Shown here piece by piece: positions 44,534 to 55,937 of a stretch of DNA of 64,000 bases. The stretch is from Calendula officinalis (taxonomy: Eukaryota; Streptophyta; Magnoliopsida; Asterales; Asteraceae), in assembly GCA_963853835.1 (NCBI GenBank), contig OY970820.1:76690909-76754908 (forward strand), read 5' to 3'. Below the pieces are notes generated by a model. The model was given only the letters and a program-made list of their open reading frames with translations. It ran no database searches and was not told the origin of the DNA. Position 1 is the stretch's first letter. Every line of letters starts with the position of its first letter. The position numbers and the translations under genes were made by a program.

Positions 44534-46595
44534 ATGGTCGAAAATTTCTACCCTGATCCGGGAATAGCGAACCAAAATGATATATCTGATTCGATGTAAG
44601 CAATTTGTCGATCTGTTTGTTCTGTTCCAATTTATTTTTTATTTATATATCAGCAACTGATCGTAATCGCTTGTTCAACATTTTAATTTCATGGTCTCAA
44701 TTTCGGTTTTACTACTCCCGTAGATTTTTAAATTTTTTATTTTTGTGTGTAAATTTAGCTTATACATCTATAAATCAGTATTCTGGACATAATGTTCTTG
44801 GAAAATTGTGTTTTTAACTTGTGTCCTTATCCGATGTTTTGTGCATTTCATCTATTAACTCATTGATTTTTGTACACTTTGTCAGGATCGGGTCATAACA
44901 TGTTAATTGTTCATAGCATATCAAGGGGATGATCTTAAGGTAAAAATTTAAGCCATATGTATCTTAATTGTTGTAGATAGGGATGGGATATAGAACCGAA
45001 AAATCGTACCCGGACCCGTACCGAACCGGAACCGTTTGGAACCGGATTGCTAAATATCGGGTCGGGTATCGGGTCCAACTTTTACATGAAATCGGGTTTC
45101 GGGTATTTCGGGTCCGTGTACATCGGGTATGGAACAAATCGGGTCTAGACCCGGAACCGAAATTTAATTAACTTTTTCATAACCCTAATTAATATTACCC
45201 TATTTTAGTTTAATATATAGATGTAAATGCAAGCCCCAATATGATGCTTCTTTTTTGATCGACAACAACTTATGTTTCAAAATATTAGAAAGTAGAAACC
45301 ATTTGATCTATGAGCAATTGAGAATTTGTTTTGTCATAATACCGTTGGTAGTATTCGATTTATGTTTAATATACGATTGCTATATTTAAAATATTCTAAT
45401 ATTAAATGTATAAATAAATAAATATGATGCTAACACCCGAAAACGGCTCTAATTACTATTTCGGTCTCAATCGGGTATATACCCGATTTACCTGAAGCGT
45501 ACCCGGAACCGAATCGGAACCTGGTTCTATAAACCGGTTCGGTTCTCGGGTCTACTAATTATCTAAAATCGGGTCTCGGGTATTTCGGGTCGGTTCCAGA
45601 CCCGATTCCTTCCCTAGTTGTAGATTCTTTGTGTTTTATTCTTAAGGTATATAATTTTATCTTCTAATCTGACTTATAGTTCCATTTAATCATAAATCCG
45701 TTAGAGCGGTTATAGATTCGTTAACAAAGAACAAATGATATTTCATAACTAATTTTGAAGCTTTTATGTCCTTTTTGTTAGTTTTGTGTAGTTCATTTAT
45801 CTTGCAAATCAATTTGGAATAATTTTATTTTTGTTTGCATGTGCAGGACAAGTGATACTTCTTTGAGATCCAACCCCTAAACCTATATGAAGGATGAAAG
45901 TCTAAGAGGTTGTTTGGTAAGCCTTTTATTGATCTTATTAAGAGGTAACCTCTTAATCGGTCAGATTATGGGTGTTTGGTAACCCTCTTTTTCACCTCTG
46001 AATGAAGAATGAGACATATTTTTTAAGATACATTTGGTAGTCTGCAATCCTCCTTGTGAAATGTTGTTTAGCAAGGTATAAAGTAATTCTTGTTTTCTCA
46101 AAATTTCATACTATGGTAGTTTAGTTTTTATGTTTCTTATCTGGTTCTGATTGGTTAGGTGGAAAATTTTGAAAAGTGGAATGCAGGTAATAACATCAAA
46201 ATGTGTCCTGGGATAAATGTGCTCAGTTGGACCAACGATTTGGCATTAATTGAGAAAAATGAGCCCAAAAAATGAGTTTTGTTAACATGCATGGAAACCA
46301 TAATTAAATTGCTCGGTTTTTTTTTTTCTTGCTGATGATTTTGGGAGGCAACTATTGGTTTTATTTTATTTTATTATTATAGAATGAAGTCGGTAATGAA
46401 GGCAACTAAAAGTGCCTTCATGAACCAGAAGATGAAACCAAAGATCACTTGCAAGTAAGTTCATATGTAATTATATTGATTAAAATTTTAACTTATACAC
46501 TAATATATGCATGAAAATATTTTTTTTGTTTTTATTGATCAAGGGATCAAAAGATGCATCGGTTCATAATGGGGAAACAAACAGACTGGAGATGA
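44534..46595 (+). CDS. Small three-exon gene candidate in copy B, 61 residues, unknown
   Basis: The exons 44534-44595, 46383-46454 and 46544-46595 have GT-AG borders (GTAAGC, TATAG, GTAAGT, TCAAG). They join in frame to a 61-residue protein: MVENFYPDPGIANQNDISDS, then IMKSVMKATKSAFMNQKMKP, then a Lys-rich tail ending GKQTDWR. It is basic in its second half, with no signal peptide or membrane segment. The first intron holds the hAT element at 44978-45616. A possible extra exon at about 44886-44939 (after TGTCAG, before GTAAAA) would introduce a stop. Exon 1 and exon 2 are conserved in copy A. It may be a real small gene, or the end of a gene picked up by the duplication. I do not recognise the family. 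Confidence 0.4.
44978..45616. mobile_element. hAT miniature element with perfect GTTGTAGA target duplication
   Basis: GTTGTAGA is at 44970-44977 and 45617-45624. Copy A has it once, undisturbed (16854-16861). The termini are TAGGGATGGGAT and, inverted, TAGGGAAGGAAT. It is 639 bp long, rich in CGGGTC/GACCCG words, with no transposase. The insertion happened after the segmental duplication, in an intron of the small gene. Confidence 0.9.
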
Positions 46596-46887
46596 ATGGC
46601 ACAAGCTGTGGTTTGCATTACACCGGTTTCCCGCCGCAAAATATAGTTAAATAGTGTACCCGCCTCCACATTGTGCGGTTACCTGCTAGTATCTCAAAAA
46701 GTAAGTTCAATTCTACTTATTTCCCTGATTTTGGAGGGTATGCTCTTGATTCCCATCATGGATTTGTTGTTGAGTATGGAATGGTTGGAGGATATGGTCT
46801 TGATTCCCATCATTGATTTGTTGTTGAGTATGGAATGGTTAGAGATGTTGTATTGGACATATATGTTTGATTATGGTTCTAAAAGAT

Positions 46888-47120
46888 TGGACATATTTTG
46901 TGTTTTTTCATCTTTGTTTGTGAAATTATATATGTATAAATGTGTAATTATAATTTATGTACAAAATTATTGTTTTACCTTACACCTTAAAAACATCATG
47001 ATCTTGCCATGACTTTGCTATAGCTCGTTAAGGCTAATATTATTATCAGTTCATTTCTTATGTGTAATAATCAATTAAAGTTTTCATTTTTCTTAACGTT
47101 AATATTGTTAACAGTTCATT
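46888..47120 (+). repeat. Third, partial copy of the duplicated block's left end
   Basis: GTGTAATTATAATTTATGTAC...ATCATGATCTTGCC...AGCTCGTTAAGGC...TTATCAGTTCATTT matches 13600-13790 and 42403-42597 with clear divergence and deletions. It makes the array at least three units in part. Confidence 0.7.
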
Positions 47121-47129
47121 TTTCTTAAC

Positions 47130-47311
47130 CTTAATAAGGGTAAATTTGTCATTTTGCATAATTAAAATTTCATTTCCTATCAATCAAACATAATATTGAA
47201 TTAAATTTCAATTTCATTTTCTGCCAAACAAATGATGTATGGAATTGGAATCTAATCCTTCCAAGATTTGAATTCCATCTTAAACAATCCAGCAAACTAA
47301 TTGTCACCTTA
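47130..47311. mobile_element. Right-arm remnant of the Tourist-type family of 36541-37519
   Basis: AATAAGGGTAAATTTGTCATTTT...GGAATTGGAATC...CAATCCAGCAAACTAATTGTCACCTTA parallels the right arm of 36541-37519, including the final CACCTTA. The left arm is missing. Confidence 0.55.
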
Positions 47312-47529
47312 AAGAATTCGTCGGGATAGTTTGGAATTGGGCAGAGTAATGGATTGGTTGTTCCTTGAAGTGTCGATGCTTTCGAAGAGGTGGCAAGTGT
47401 TGTTGAATATTGTAATGGAAAGTGTGATTTAATTAGTTTGGCCGAGGAGTTTATTTAGATTATTATATGTACATAGAAGAGTACATCAATGTTAGAGTAT
47501 CGTGTATTGGTGACACTCAAATTTTTTGT

Positions 47530-47850
47530 TTTTGAAAACGGCTTTTGTATTAAACTTAAAAAACTAGCGAGAAGCTAGAAAAAAAAACAATACATCAAGT
47601 ATATGGAAGAATAAGCCATTCAGAATAGTTAACTCTAAATTTGTTATTCCTATTACAAATCCAATTAAAAGCAACCTCCTTAACCGAATCAACCAACATG
47701 CATTTCCGAATACCTCCATTATTAAAACTGATCCCATTCCTATGCCGCCACAAAATCCACACCACCGTAAAGCAAACCACTTCAAGAATTTGCTTTGATA
47801 CAAATAATATAATTTTGCTAAGTTCGTTTCTCATTAACTCTACTACTACA
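47530..47850 (-). pseudogene. LINE reverse-transcriptase C-terminal remnant
   Basis: The minus strand reads WILWRHRNGISFNNGGIR and FNWICNRNNKFRVNYSEWL, like the W-x-(I/L)-W-x-x-R-N-x-x-x-F-N and W-I-x-x-R pattern at the end of plant L1-type polyproteins. The frame then ends and runs into an AC-rich tail. Only the extreme C-terminus is present; it may be the same family as the fragment at 14584-15755. Confidence 0.6.
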
Positions 47851-47934
47851 TATTAACACTTACAAAAATATTACTTAAACAAAATAAATATCTAACAAAA
47901 AAACATATATGAGAAAATATAAATATTGAGATGC

Positions 47935-48285
47935 ATTATAATTTTTTTAAGCATCTAAAAGTGGTGGGTATGGTGGCTCAAGCCAAATACTTATCTCAGT
48001 GTCACATCACTATTTTTTATATTTCACATTCAAAACCCTAAATACCTCATCTATAATTACTAAAATAACTCTAACTCACAAAATACTTTTAAAAGAACAC
48101 CCCAAAAACTTTTCCCCTCATGCCAAATTCGTTACTACAGTGACTTGGGTTGTCACTCACACCACATGAAGTGTGATGGCGCACGACTTGAAACTGTCAC
48201 ATGGGCAGAGAAGTAATTTTCGGCGGGGGCACTATGCCCATACCTCTAACAGATCAAACAAATTATAATTTTTTTAAGCATCTAA
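47935..48285. repeat. 24-bp direct repeat bracketing about 300 bp
   Basis: ATTATAATTTTTTTAAGCATC plus TAA occurs at 47935-47958 and again at 48262-48285. The bracketed 303 bp contain a GGTGGGTATGGTGGC start and a GCCCATACCTC end, which are partly inverted, so a miniature element is possible. Confidence 0.55.
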
Positions 48286-48358
48286 CATATCATACAAATT
48301 TAAGTACAAGTGAATATTACATGTTCTCGAGTAAAAAATATGAACCTATAGTTGAAGT

Positions 48359-49143
48359 TAAGGGTGTCAAATTTGTACCGAATAAAACCAGCCAACATGC
48401 TACCAACCATGCTAAGAATAGTTGGTAGCCAATATGTTGGTTGCCAACATGTTTGGTTGGTAGTACCGTACCAATTGTGTAATCATGATACGGTAATGGT
48501 ACAAAATTTTTAAATACCATGGTATATCGTACCAACCAAGATATATATATTATATGATTTTTAGTTTAATATATTATACCAAACTAACAATCTATTTGCC
48601 CAAGATTCCAATTAAATATTCAAGTATACGATATTTTATTTAAATTATAGATGTGCCTAAAAAAATATCTCTGAAACTAATATATAATATAATAACACAT
48701 ACGTAATCATCGAAACTAAAAATATCTTTGAAAATATAATATTTTATCTCAACATTTACACAAATCAGTGATTTAGTTACGACAAGATATCTACATCTTT
48801 TAATACTTTATCGTACTAGATTATGTCTATATAGCAAATAACATACTATATCATTTTGCTTATTTTGTTTCCATGTTCGGAACACTCGTTAATATGTTTA
48901 ACTGATCGATAATGATAAAATATCATTGTTCTTTTGTTATTATTATTTTTTAATTTCATATGAGTTAGTGATGTTGGTATATACCATTACCAATTTGTAC
49001 CAACCAAGATTGTTGGTAGCCAAACAAATTGGTACCAAGTAAACTTGGTATGGTAATGGTAGCTAAATCAGTGTACCAATTATAGTTGGTACGGTACACG
49101 GTATGAAGAAAATATACGTGATACCGTACCATGTTCACCCCTA
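48359..49143. mobile_element. hAT miniature element with perfect GTTGAAGT target duplication
   Basis: GTTGAAGT flanks both sides (48351-48358 and 49144-49151). The termini are TAAGGGTGTCAAATTTG and, inverted, TAGGGGTGAACATGG. Subterminal regions are full of TTGGTACC/GGTACCAA and GGTACGGTAC words. It has no transposase. It lies about 640 bp upstream of the kinesin start codon. Confidence 0.88.
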
Positions 49144-49159
49144 GTTGAAGTAACATTTT

Positions 49160-49782
49160 TTTGGTTTCCCGATGGTAATTAAATAACACATAAGTATGAA
49201 AAAAATTAGTTTTCTTTTTTTCTAATTGAGTACGGGGTGGGATAAGCAAATCAAATGGTAGTGATTCATATTCGACCCTTTTGATAAAAATGTTAACAGA
49301 GTTGGGTCGTTAATAGGTAAAAGAATCATAAATTATAATTCAAATATAAATCTTGTGCACACGGATCGGATTATGGTCAAAACCTACTTCTTATTTAGTT
49401 TTAATGAATTAATTTTATGCTGGATAAATATATGCTGTGCTTGTTAACTTGTTTGGTCCATTGGGCCCCCCAGTTAATTTGGGAGCTACTATTGGGCTTG
49501 TGACAATTCACATCTCAGGGGTAATTTCGTCAAACTTAATATAGGAGTCTATGTGACAGCACATAGATCGCCAGATGAAACTTTATAGAAAATGAACGGT
49601 GAGATCAGACGTGGAGAGCGGCCCTCCGAAATTTCAAAAACTCCACCATTCATCCCGCTGCTTTTCATTTTCATAAATCAAACTGCTTCCAAGAGAGAGA
49701 AAGCGACCAACTTTCGATCCAAGCAAAACAAGCTGCAAAATCCCCCCTTTTACACACCTGCACACACTCTCTGTGTGTAAAT
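49160..49782 (+). promoter_or_regulatory. Upstream region and 5' leader of the kinesin-5 gene
   Basis: A C/T-rich leader with GAGAGAGAAAG and ACACACTCTCTCTG-like stretches precedes the ATG at 49783. AACGG at 49595-49599 (in TGAACGGTGA) is the core of the mitosis-specific activator element that drives G2/M genes in plants, though the flanks do not match the full consensus. No convincing TATA box was found. Confidence 0.45.
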
Positions 49783-52700
49783 ATGTCCGGTCGCCATGAA
49801 AAAGGCGTCAATGTCCAGGTGCTATTGCGTTGCAGGTACTGGAAATTGTACTCTTTGATCCTCCATTTTGTCGATTTCAGAAGTATAAGATCTGCTAGGG
49901 TTTCGTAGTGTTTTTTGTAATTCTGAATTATTGATCTGAAATTGATGTTGTTTTTTCTGTAATTTGTGATGAGATGTGCTGTTTTGTTTCATTGGTAGGC
50001 CGTTTAGTAATGACGAGTTGAAGAACAATGCACCTCAGGTTTTAACTTGTAATGAGTATCAGAGGGAAGTTGCAGTTTCTCAAAATATTGCTGGGAAGCA
50101 GATTGATAGGGTTTTTACATTCGACAAGGTACCCTATTTACGACCATAGGCATTCTCAATTGCATTCTGATTGGGGATTTATTGATTTGAGCAAGCTGTT
50201 TCTCAAATTTCTGCAATTTTTTATATTTGATGTTTTTAAAATCGAAGGACAGGTTAATTATTGTCTTAATTATTTCAATTCATCCATTTAATTCCCTAAT
50301 TTGGTAAGGGTTCAGTTGTTGACAGGATTCCTCATAGTAATACCATATATATTATTACTAAAATATATAAACTACCCTAGGGCATCTTGTCCGCCAGATT
50401 TAAATAGCCAACAATTTGTTATGGCTATTAACAATAGTGCAATGTGTAATGGATTATCATTGAAAAAGGATTCTCTGCATTCATCTTGGTACATTCTATT
50501 AGGACATTGTTTAATATAATTTTGGACAAGTTATTCTGTATCAAATATCCAAGAAATAAACTTCACTTGTTTGTAATTAACGAGCAATTAACGATCATGA
50601 TTATTCTGAATTTATGCAGGTTTTTGGTCCTACAGCTCAGCAAAAAGACTTATATGAACAAGCTGTCATTCCAATTGTAAATGAAGTTCTAGAAGGATTC
50701 AATTGTACCATTTTTGCTTATGGGCAAACTGGCACAGGGAAAACTTTCACTATGGAAGGAGAAAGTAAGAGAGCCAAGGTATTAATTATTAAATACCCAT
50801 CTAATTTACATTACCCATTAAGTATATATTAACCATTTTATTAATTATTATATTGTTATATCATTCGCAGAGTGGGCCAAATGGAGAATTGCCAACAGAA
50901 GCAGGTGTAATACCAAGATCCGTGAAACAAATATTTGACACATTAGAGGGCCAGAATGCTGAATACAGTGTTAAAGTTACATTTTTAGAGCTTTATAATG
51001 AAGAAATAACTGATTTACTTGCTCCTGAAGAAATATCAAAAATTAATTTTGAAGAAAAACAGAAAAAAATCTTACCTTTAATGGAAGATGGAAAAGGTGG
51101 AGTTCTTGTGAGAGGTTTAGAAGAAGAAATTGTAACAAGTGCTAGTGAAATATTCACATTACTTGAAAGGGGTTCTGCTAAACGTCGAACTGCAGAAACT
51201 TTATTAAATAAACAATCAAGGTTATAAACATTTTGTTTATAACTCATAATATATATTATCAATATTTGTTTATCATTATTATTTTTTCAGTCGGTCGCAT
51301 TCACTTTTTTCTATTACAATACACATAAAAGAGTCGACCCCAGAAGGTGAAGAACTTATAAAATGTGGGAAATTAAATCTTGTGGATTTAGCTGGTTCAG
51401 AAAATATTTCTCGTTCAGGAGCAAGAGAGGTAATAAAAAATTAATATTTTAAAGAAATGATTATTTTTGATTATTTGTGTTTACTGAAAAATGTATTTTT
51501 TTGTAAATTTGTTGTAATATTTAGGGTCGTGCAAGAGAAGCTGGGGAAATTAATAAAAGTTTACTTACTTTGGGGCGAGTAATAAACGCTTTAGTGGAGC
51601 ATTTGGGACACATTCCTTATAGGTTATGATTTTATATAATTTTCTATTTTGTCACATATAAATGAAAATTTTCTAAATTTTGTTAAATTTATATTTCAGG
51701 GATAGTAAACTGACTCGTTTACTTCGTGACTCATTGGGTGGAAGAACAAAAACATGTATTATTGCAACTGTATCGCCAGCTGTACATTGTCTTGAAGAAA
51801 CCTTGAGTACATTAGATTATGCACACAGGGCAAAGAATATAAGAAACAAGCCAGAAGTAAACCAGAAAATGATGAAAACAACTTTGATCAAGGATCTTTA
51901 TGGTGAAATTGAAAGACTCAAAGCTGGTAAAACCGTTTTTTTTTTGTTTAATAATGTTTTTAAGGTTTAAATTGGGAATTAATTTTAGACACTTAATGTG
52001 TGATTGTCTGTTTTGATTATTTTTTTTCAGAGGTTTATGCTTCACGTGAAAAAAGTGGTGTATATTTACCCAAAGAACGATATTATCAAGAGGAAATGGA
52101 ACGAAAGGTACTTGAATATTTGGATATAATATTTACCATTCAATATATTTGATCATAACATTTTTATAATATTTTTTGTTTAGTCAATGGCAGATCAAAT
52201 TGAACAAATGGGAATTAAGATAGAAAACCAACAAAAGGTATCATATTTTAGTATTTATATTAATTAATATTATTTATGCAAACTTTTTCTTACTTGTTTC
52301 ATTCACAGCAATTTGAGGAATTGCAAACTCGATTCAATTCTCGGGTAGAAGAGTGCTCTGATTTAAGTAAGAAACTTAAAACAACACAGGTATATCAAAA
52401 CTTATGATTAACTGTGTTATTCTGCAACTTTTTTTATATAATTACATTCTTAATAAATAATATATTAACATCCATTTCCCGTTTTTTAATATTATTTCTT
52501 CCTATGCACTTATGCAGAATAACTTGGACCAAACCAATAAGACATTGTCTGATACTGAGGAAACACTGAAAAAATGCGAATATGCTGTCAAGGAACGCGA
52601 TTTTATCATACTTGAACAGAAAAAAGCAGGTATTATATATATGTGTGTATGTATATGTGTGTGTGTGTCTTTATATATATATAACTGATTGTGTTCTTTT

Positions 52701-55038
52701 TTTTGTTATCAATAATTATTTTTTTGTTTTTTTCTTTTTCATTTCACATATCTTAAATATTATATTCAGAAAATGCACTGGCTCATCAAGCATGTGTTCT
52801 TCGTTCTGATTTGGAAAAATCTCTTCAAGACAATGCATCTTTATTTATGAAAATTGGTATACGTTCTTTCTTATATATCTTATATATATGCATAAGATAT
52901 ATATGCATACATACTGTCAATTTCTGTTCATTAATCTAACTATTATCTTGTGAATTTAATGCAGCACGAGAAGATAAACTGAATGCTGGAAATAGATCTG
53001 TTGTGAATAAATTTGAATCTGAGCTGGCACAAGATGTTAATTCTCTTTGCAACATGGTTTCCGCATCTGTATCCCAACAAAATGAACAACTTCAATGCAT
53101 TGAGAAGTTTTGTGACACTTTTATCAACATTAATTACAAGGTATCGATTCATTTGTGACACCAGATATATCGTTCCATATCATATATTAATGATTAATGA
53201 TATTTAATAGTTTTTATTTTAACTTATAATACAGGCAATCACATACCTAAAGAAAAAGGTATCTGCATCCAGGAATTTGTATGTTTCTCACATTGAAGAT
53301 ATGGAAAATGTTGTACAGTTGCATAAAGCAAGTGCTAATGGAAGTTTAGAGGATATTTCAGTAAAAGCTTCTTCTAATGCTACTAGTGTCGAACAAGTAA
53401 GTACAAATAACTAATTAGCATCCGTTAATCTTGTTTATATTGTTAATCAGTAAATAAATTGTATAATATATTTTTATTCTAGCTATTAACTGAAGAAGCT
53501 GCAAAAGGACAAACCATATTTGATGAACTTCAAGCCACTATATCAACTCAACAAGGAGAAGTTGCACTTTTTGCTAGAGAACTTCGAAAGGTGTGTGTGT
53601 GTGTGTTTGCATCAAATTTTAATGTTATTAAAATTCTTTAATTTTTATTTTATATTTTCAGAGATTTAATGTCAGCATTGATCATACAACAAATATATCT
53701 GAATTCATCAACAGTATTTTCAACAAACTGATGGAAGAATCTAGACAGTTAGGAAGTCATGCAAATGATGTTGACCAGATGCAAACAAAGAATATTGACG
53801 AATTTCAGAAAGCATATGAGGTACATATGAATATGAAATTATGAATATAATTTTTTTAAATTATTTATTTATTTACAATTTTTTGAAAATAAATTTCCTT
53901 CAGGAGCAAACAAAATCCGATGCAGAAAAGCTTATTGCTGATGTCACCAATTTAGTTTCGAGTCATATGATTCGGCAAAAAGAAATGGTGGATGCACGAT
54001 TAGCAGGAATTAAGGAAACAGCTGGTGGAAATAAGACAAAATTAGATGAACATGTTTCTTCAATGGAAGGAATTACAACAGATGCTAAAAGAAAATGGCA
54101 AGAATTTTCTTTACAAGCAGAAAATGATGCAAAAGATAATGCTGATTTTTCTGCTGCTAAACATTGTCGAATCGAGTTATTGCTACAAAAATGGTAAATG
54201 CTGTGAAAATTTTCTTAATTTTGATTGATGTTTTCTTATTAAAAGAGTTTATTTTATTAATGTTTTGATTTTATTCAGTGTTGAGACTACTGAAGATGCA
54301 TTAAATCATTCCAAAAAGACACATGAATCCGTGACTAAAATGGGTAAAACGCATGTCTCAGAGATTGAAGAACTTGTCAGGTGAGTAATATGCACTTTGT
54401 TTTTTTTAATACAAAATATATTAAATTTTTTTAATGAAATTTGTAGAAATGCTTGTGAGGCCAACGAGCAGCATGATGTTGAGATCAGTTCTGCAAGACG
54501 AACTGGTGAAGAAGATGTGTTAAAGAATAGTGATGATATTATTAAGCACATTGAAGGTAAGTTTTTTTACAAAGTTTAAACAAATATTTGTTACTAATAA
54601 TATTTTATATTGTTTTTAGGTACATCTAAAGAAGAAAAAGAAGCTGTTAATGGAATTTTGGAAACCACAAAGTCTCAAACCACGATTCTTGAAAAATTAC
54701 AAGAGGATCACTCCAAACAATCTGTTACAATTGAGCACAAGGCTACTGATACATTCCAGCAGAAATATATGGTAAGATTATATTCACTCGAAAATTAATC
54801 ATATATTAAATAATATATATAAATGAGACTGATATGTTTATTTTTGTAGGATTATGAACCAACTGGAAATACACCTGTGAGATGTGATAGTGATGTTCCA
54901 AGTAAAGTGAGTATAGAATCACTTCGTGCAATGCCAATGGAGACACTTTTGGAAGAATTTCGGGAAAATAATTTGTTTGAAACAAAAGAAGTGAAGATTT
55001 CTCCTACTTCACGTTCGCCACTTGCAGAAATCAATTAA
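49783..55038 (+). CDS. Kinesin-5 (KIN-5, BimC type) motor protein
   Basis: A plus-end motor that cross-links and slides antiparallel spindle and phragmoplast microtubules. I place 21 exons, all GT-AG and in phase: 49783-49835, 49999-50128, 50620-50778, 50871-51220, 51291-51429, 51525-51622, 51700-51926, 52031-52107, 52184-52237, 52309-52389, 52518-52629, 52770-52856, 52965-53140, 53235-53396, 53483-53590, 53662-53820, 53904-54193, 54279-54380, 54447-54556, 54620-54771, 54850-55038. The sum is 3015 nt, 1004 residues, the usual KIN-5 length. It starts MSGRHEKGVNVQVLLRCRPF. Motor about 8-370: P-loop GQTGTGKT 96-103, switch I NKQSSRSH 227-234, switch II DLAGSE 263-268. The coiled-coil stalk follows. 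Near the C-terminus, TGNTPVR (Thr950) is a BimC box, the CDK site. No breaks are seen. Plant KIN-5 has several paralogues; which one this is cannot be told. Confidence 0.95.
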
Positions 55039-55937
55039 TCGGTCCATTTGTACTTGTTACTTTGTTAGGTGGATTTATTCGCATATAATCCCTGCTTGGG
55101 GTTTAATGGTTTTTTTATTTACCAATGTAGTAGAGATGGGTTCTAGGTCATCATGCGTTATGTAATGTAAGATTTCTGTCAACATATATTTTTGATGCCA
55201 AACATATATTCATTCATATAATCTCGAAGCTAGTCTGGAAATAATAGAAAATTTAAATAAAATATTACAATGATGCAGCACTAATAATAAAAATAATTAT
55301 TGATCATGTGTCAGACTTCTCCCAACGGATTTTGCTCTGTTGGTTAGTTTGTACCAAGGAAGCGGAGATGGAAAATGTGGGTTCAATACTTCACTTCATA
55401 TAAAAATTGGTATTTTATATAGGTATTCGTATTATTATTTTGTGTGTCTGATCTTACTCTTTTAGTTCCCAAAACCAAGAAAAAAGTTTTGGAGTGTTAT
55501 AGAAGGACGTAAATAATCATCTTCATGTCTATCAAGTTAAATGCTTCCTAATGCTTTTACAATATAAATGACTGTTATTAAATTAAAAATGAACAGGGTG
55601 AAATTCTCGGGAGGTTCTAGGTTCAATTTCGGCTAAGAGTAAAAAAAAAACCCTTGTGGTAACGGCGCCAACTCCAGGCTAACCGCAAATCGGGTAGTCA
55701 CCTTAAGATTAGTTGGCTCGCAAAGCGAGTAGGAACCCAAGTTAAAAAAAAAAAAAAATGAGATTCATGAATTACATTGTATAATATTTAAAATAAATTA
55801 TATAAACATAGTAAAATAATGATAGTGTTGTTTTTATAAAAAAAAACTAAATTTAATATATAAAATAGTAGTGTTTCATAAAGTACATCAGTACATGTAT
55901 AATAAGCTGTAGACACCATTAGCAACAGCTAGCCTCG
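55039..55937 (+). other. Kinesin 3' flank and intergenic spacer with a SINE-like insert
   Basis: A T-rich stretch with AATAATAGAAAATTTAAATAAA near 55240-55262 may contain the kinesin polyadenylation signals. The rest is AT-rich apart from the SINE-like unit at 55590-55758. No gene seen. Confidence 0.5.
55590..55758 (+). mobile_element. SINE-like element with poly(A) tail
   Basis: A B-box-like AGGTTCTAGGTTCAATTTC (about 55612-55630) is followed by GCGCCAACTCCAGGCTAACC and AGTTGGCTCGCAAAGCGAG, then a run of about 14 A at 55745-55758. The layout suits a tRNA-derived plant SINE. A box and target duplication were not resolved. Confidence 0.5.

Larger units (their letters stand above)
42361..46887 (+). 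repeat. Segmental duplication, copy B
   Basis: It aligns with copy A (13597-17402, then 38541-38662) and contains the small gene in three intact exons. Differences from A: hAT insertions at 42708-43342 and 44978-45616, and loss of the right part of the CACTA element together with the LINE fragment. Immediately after it, 46888-47120 repeats the start of the block (GTGTAATTATAATTTATGTAC), so the array continues head to tail. Confidence 0.85.
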
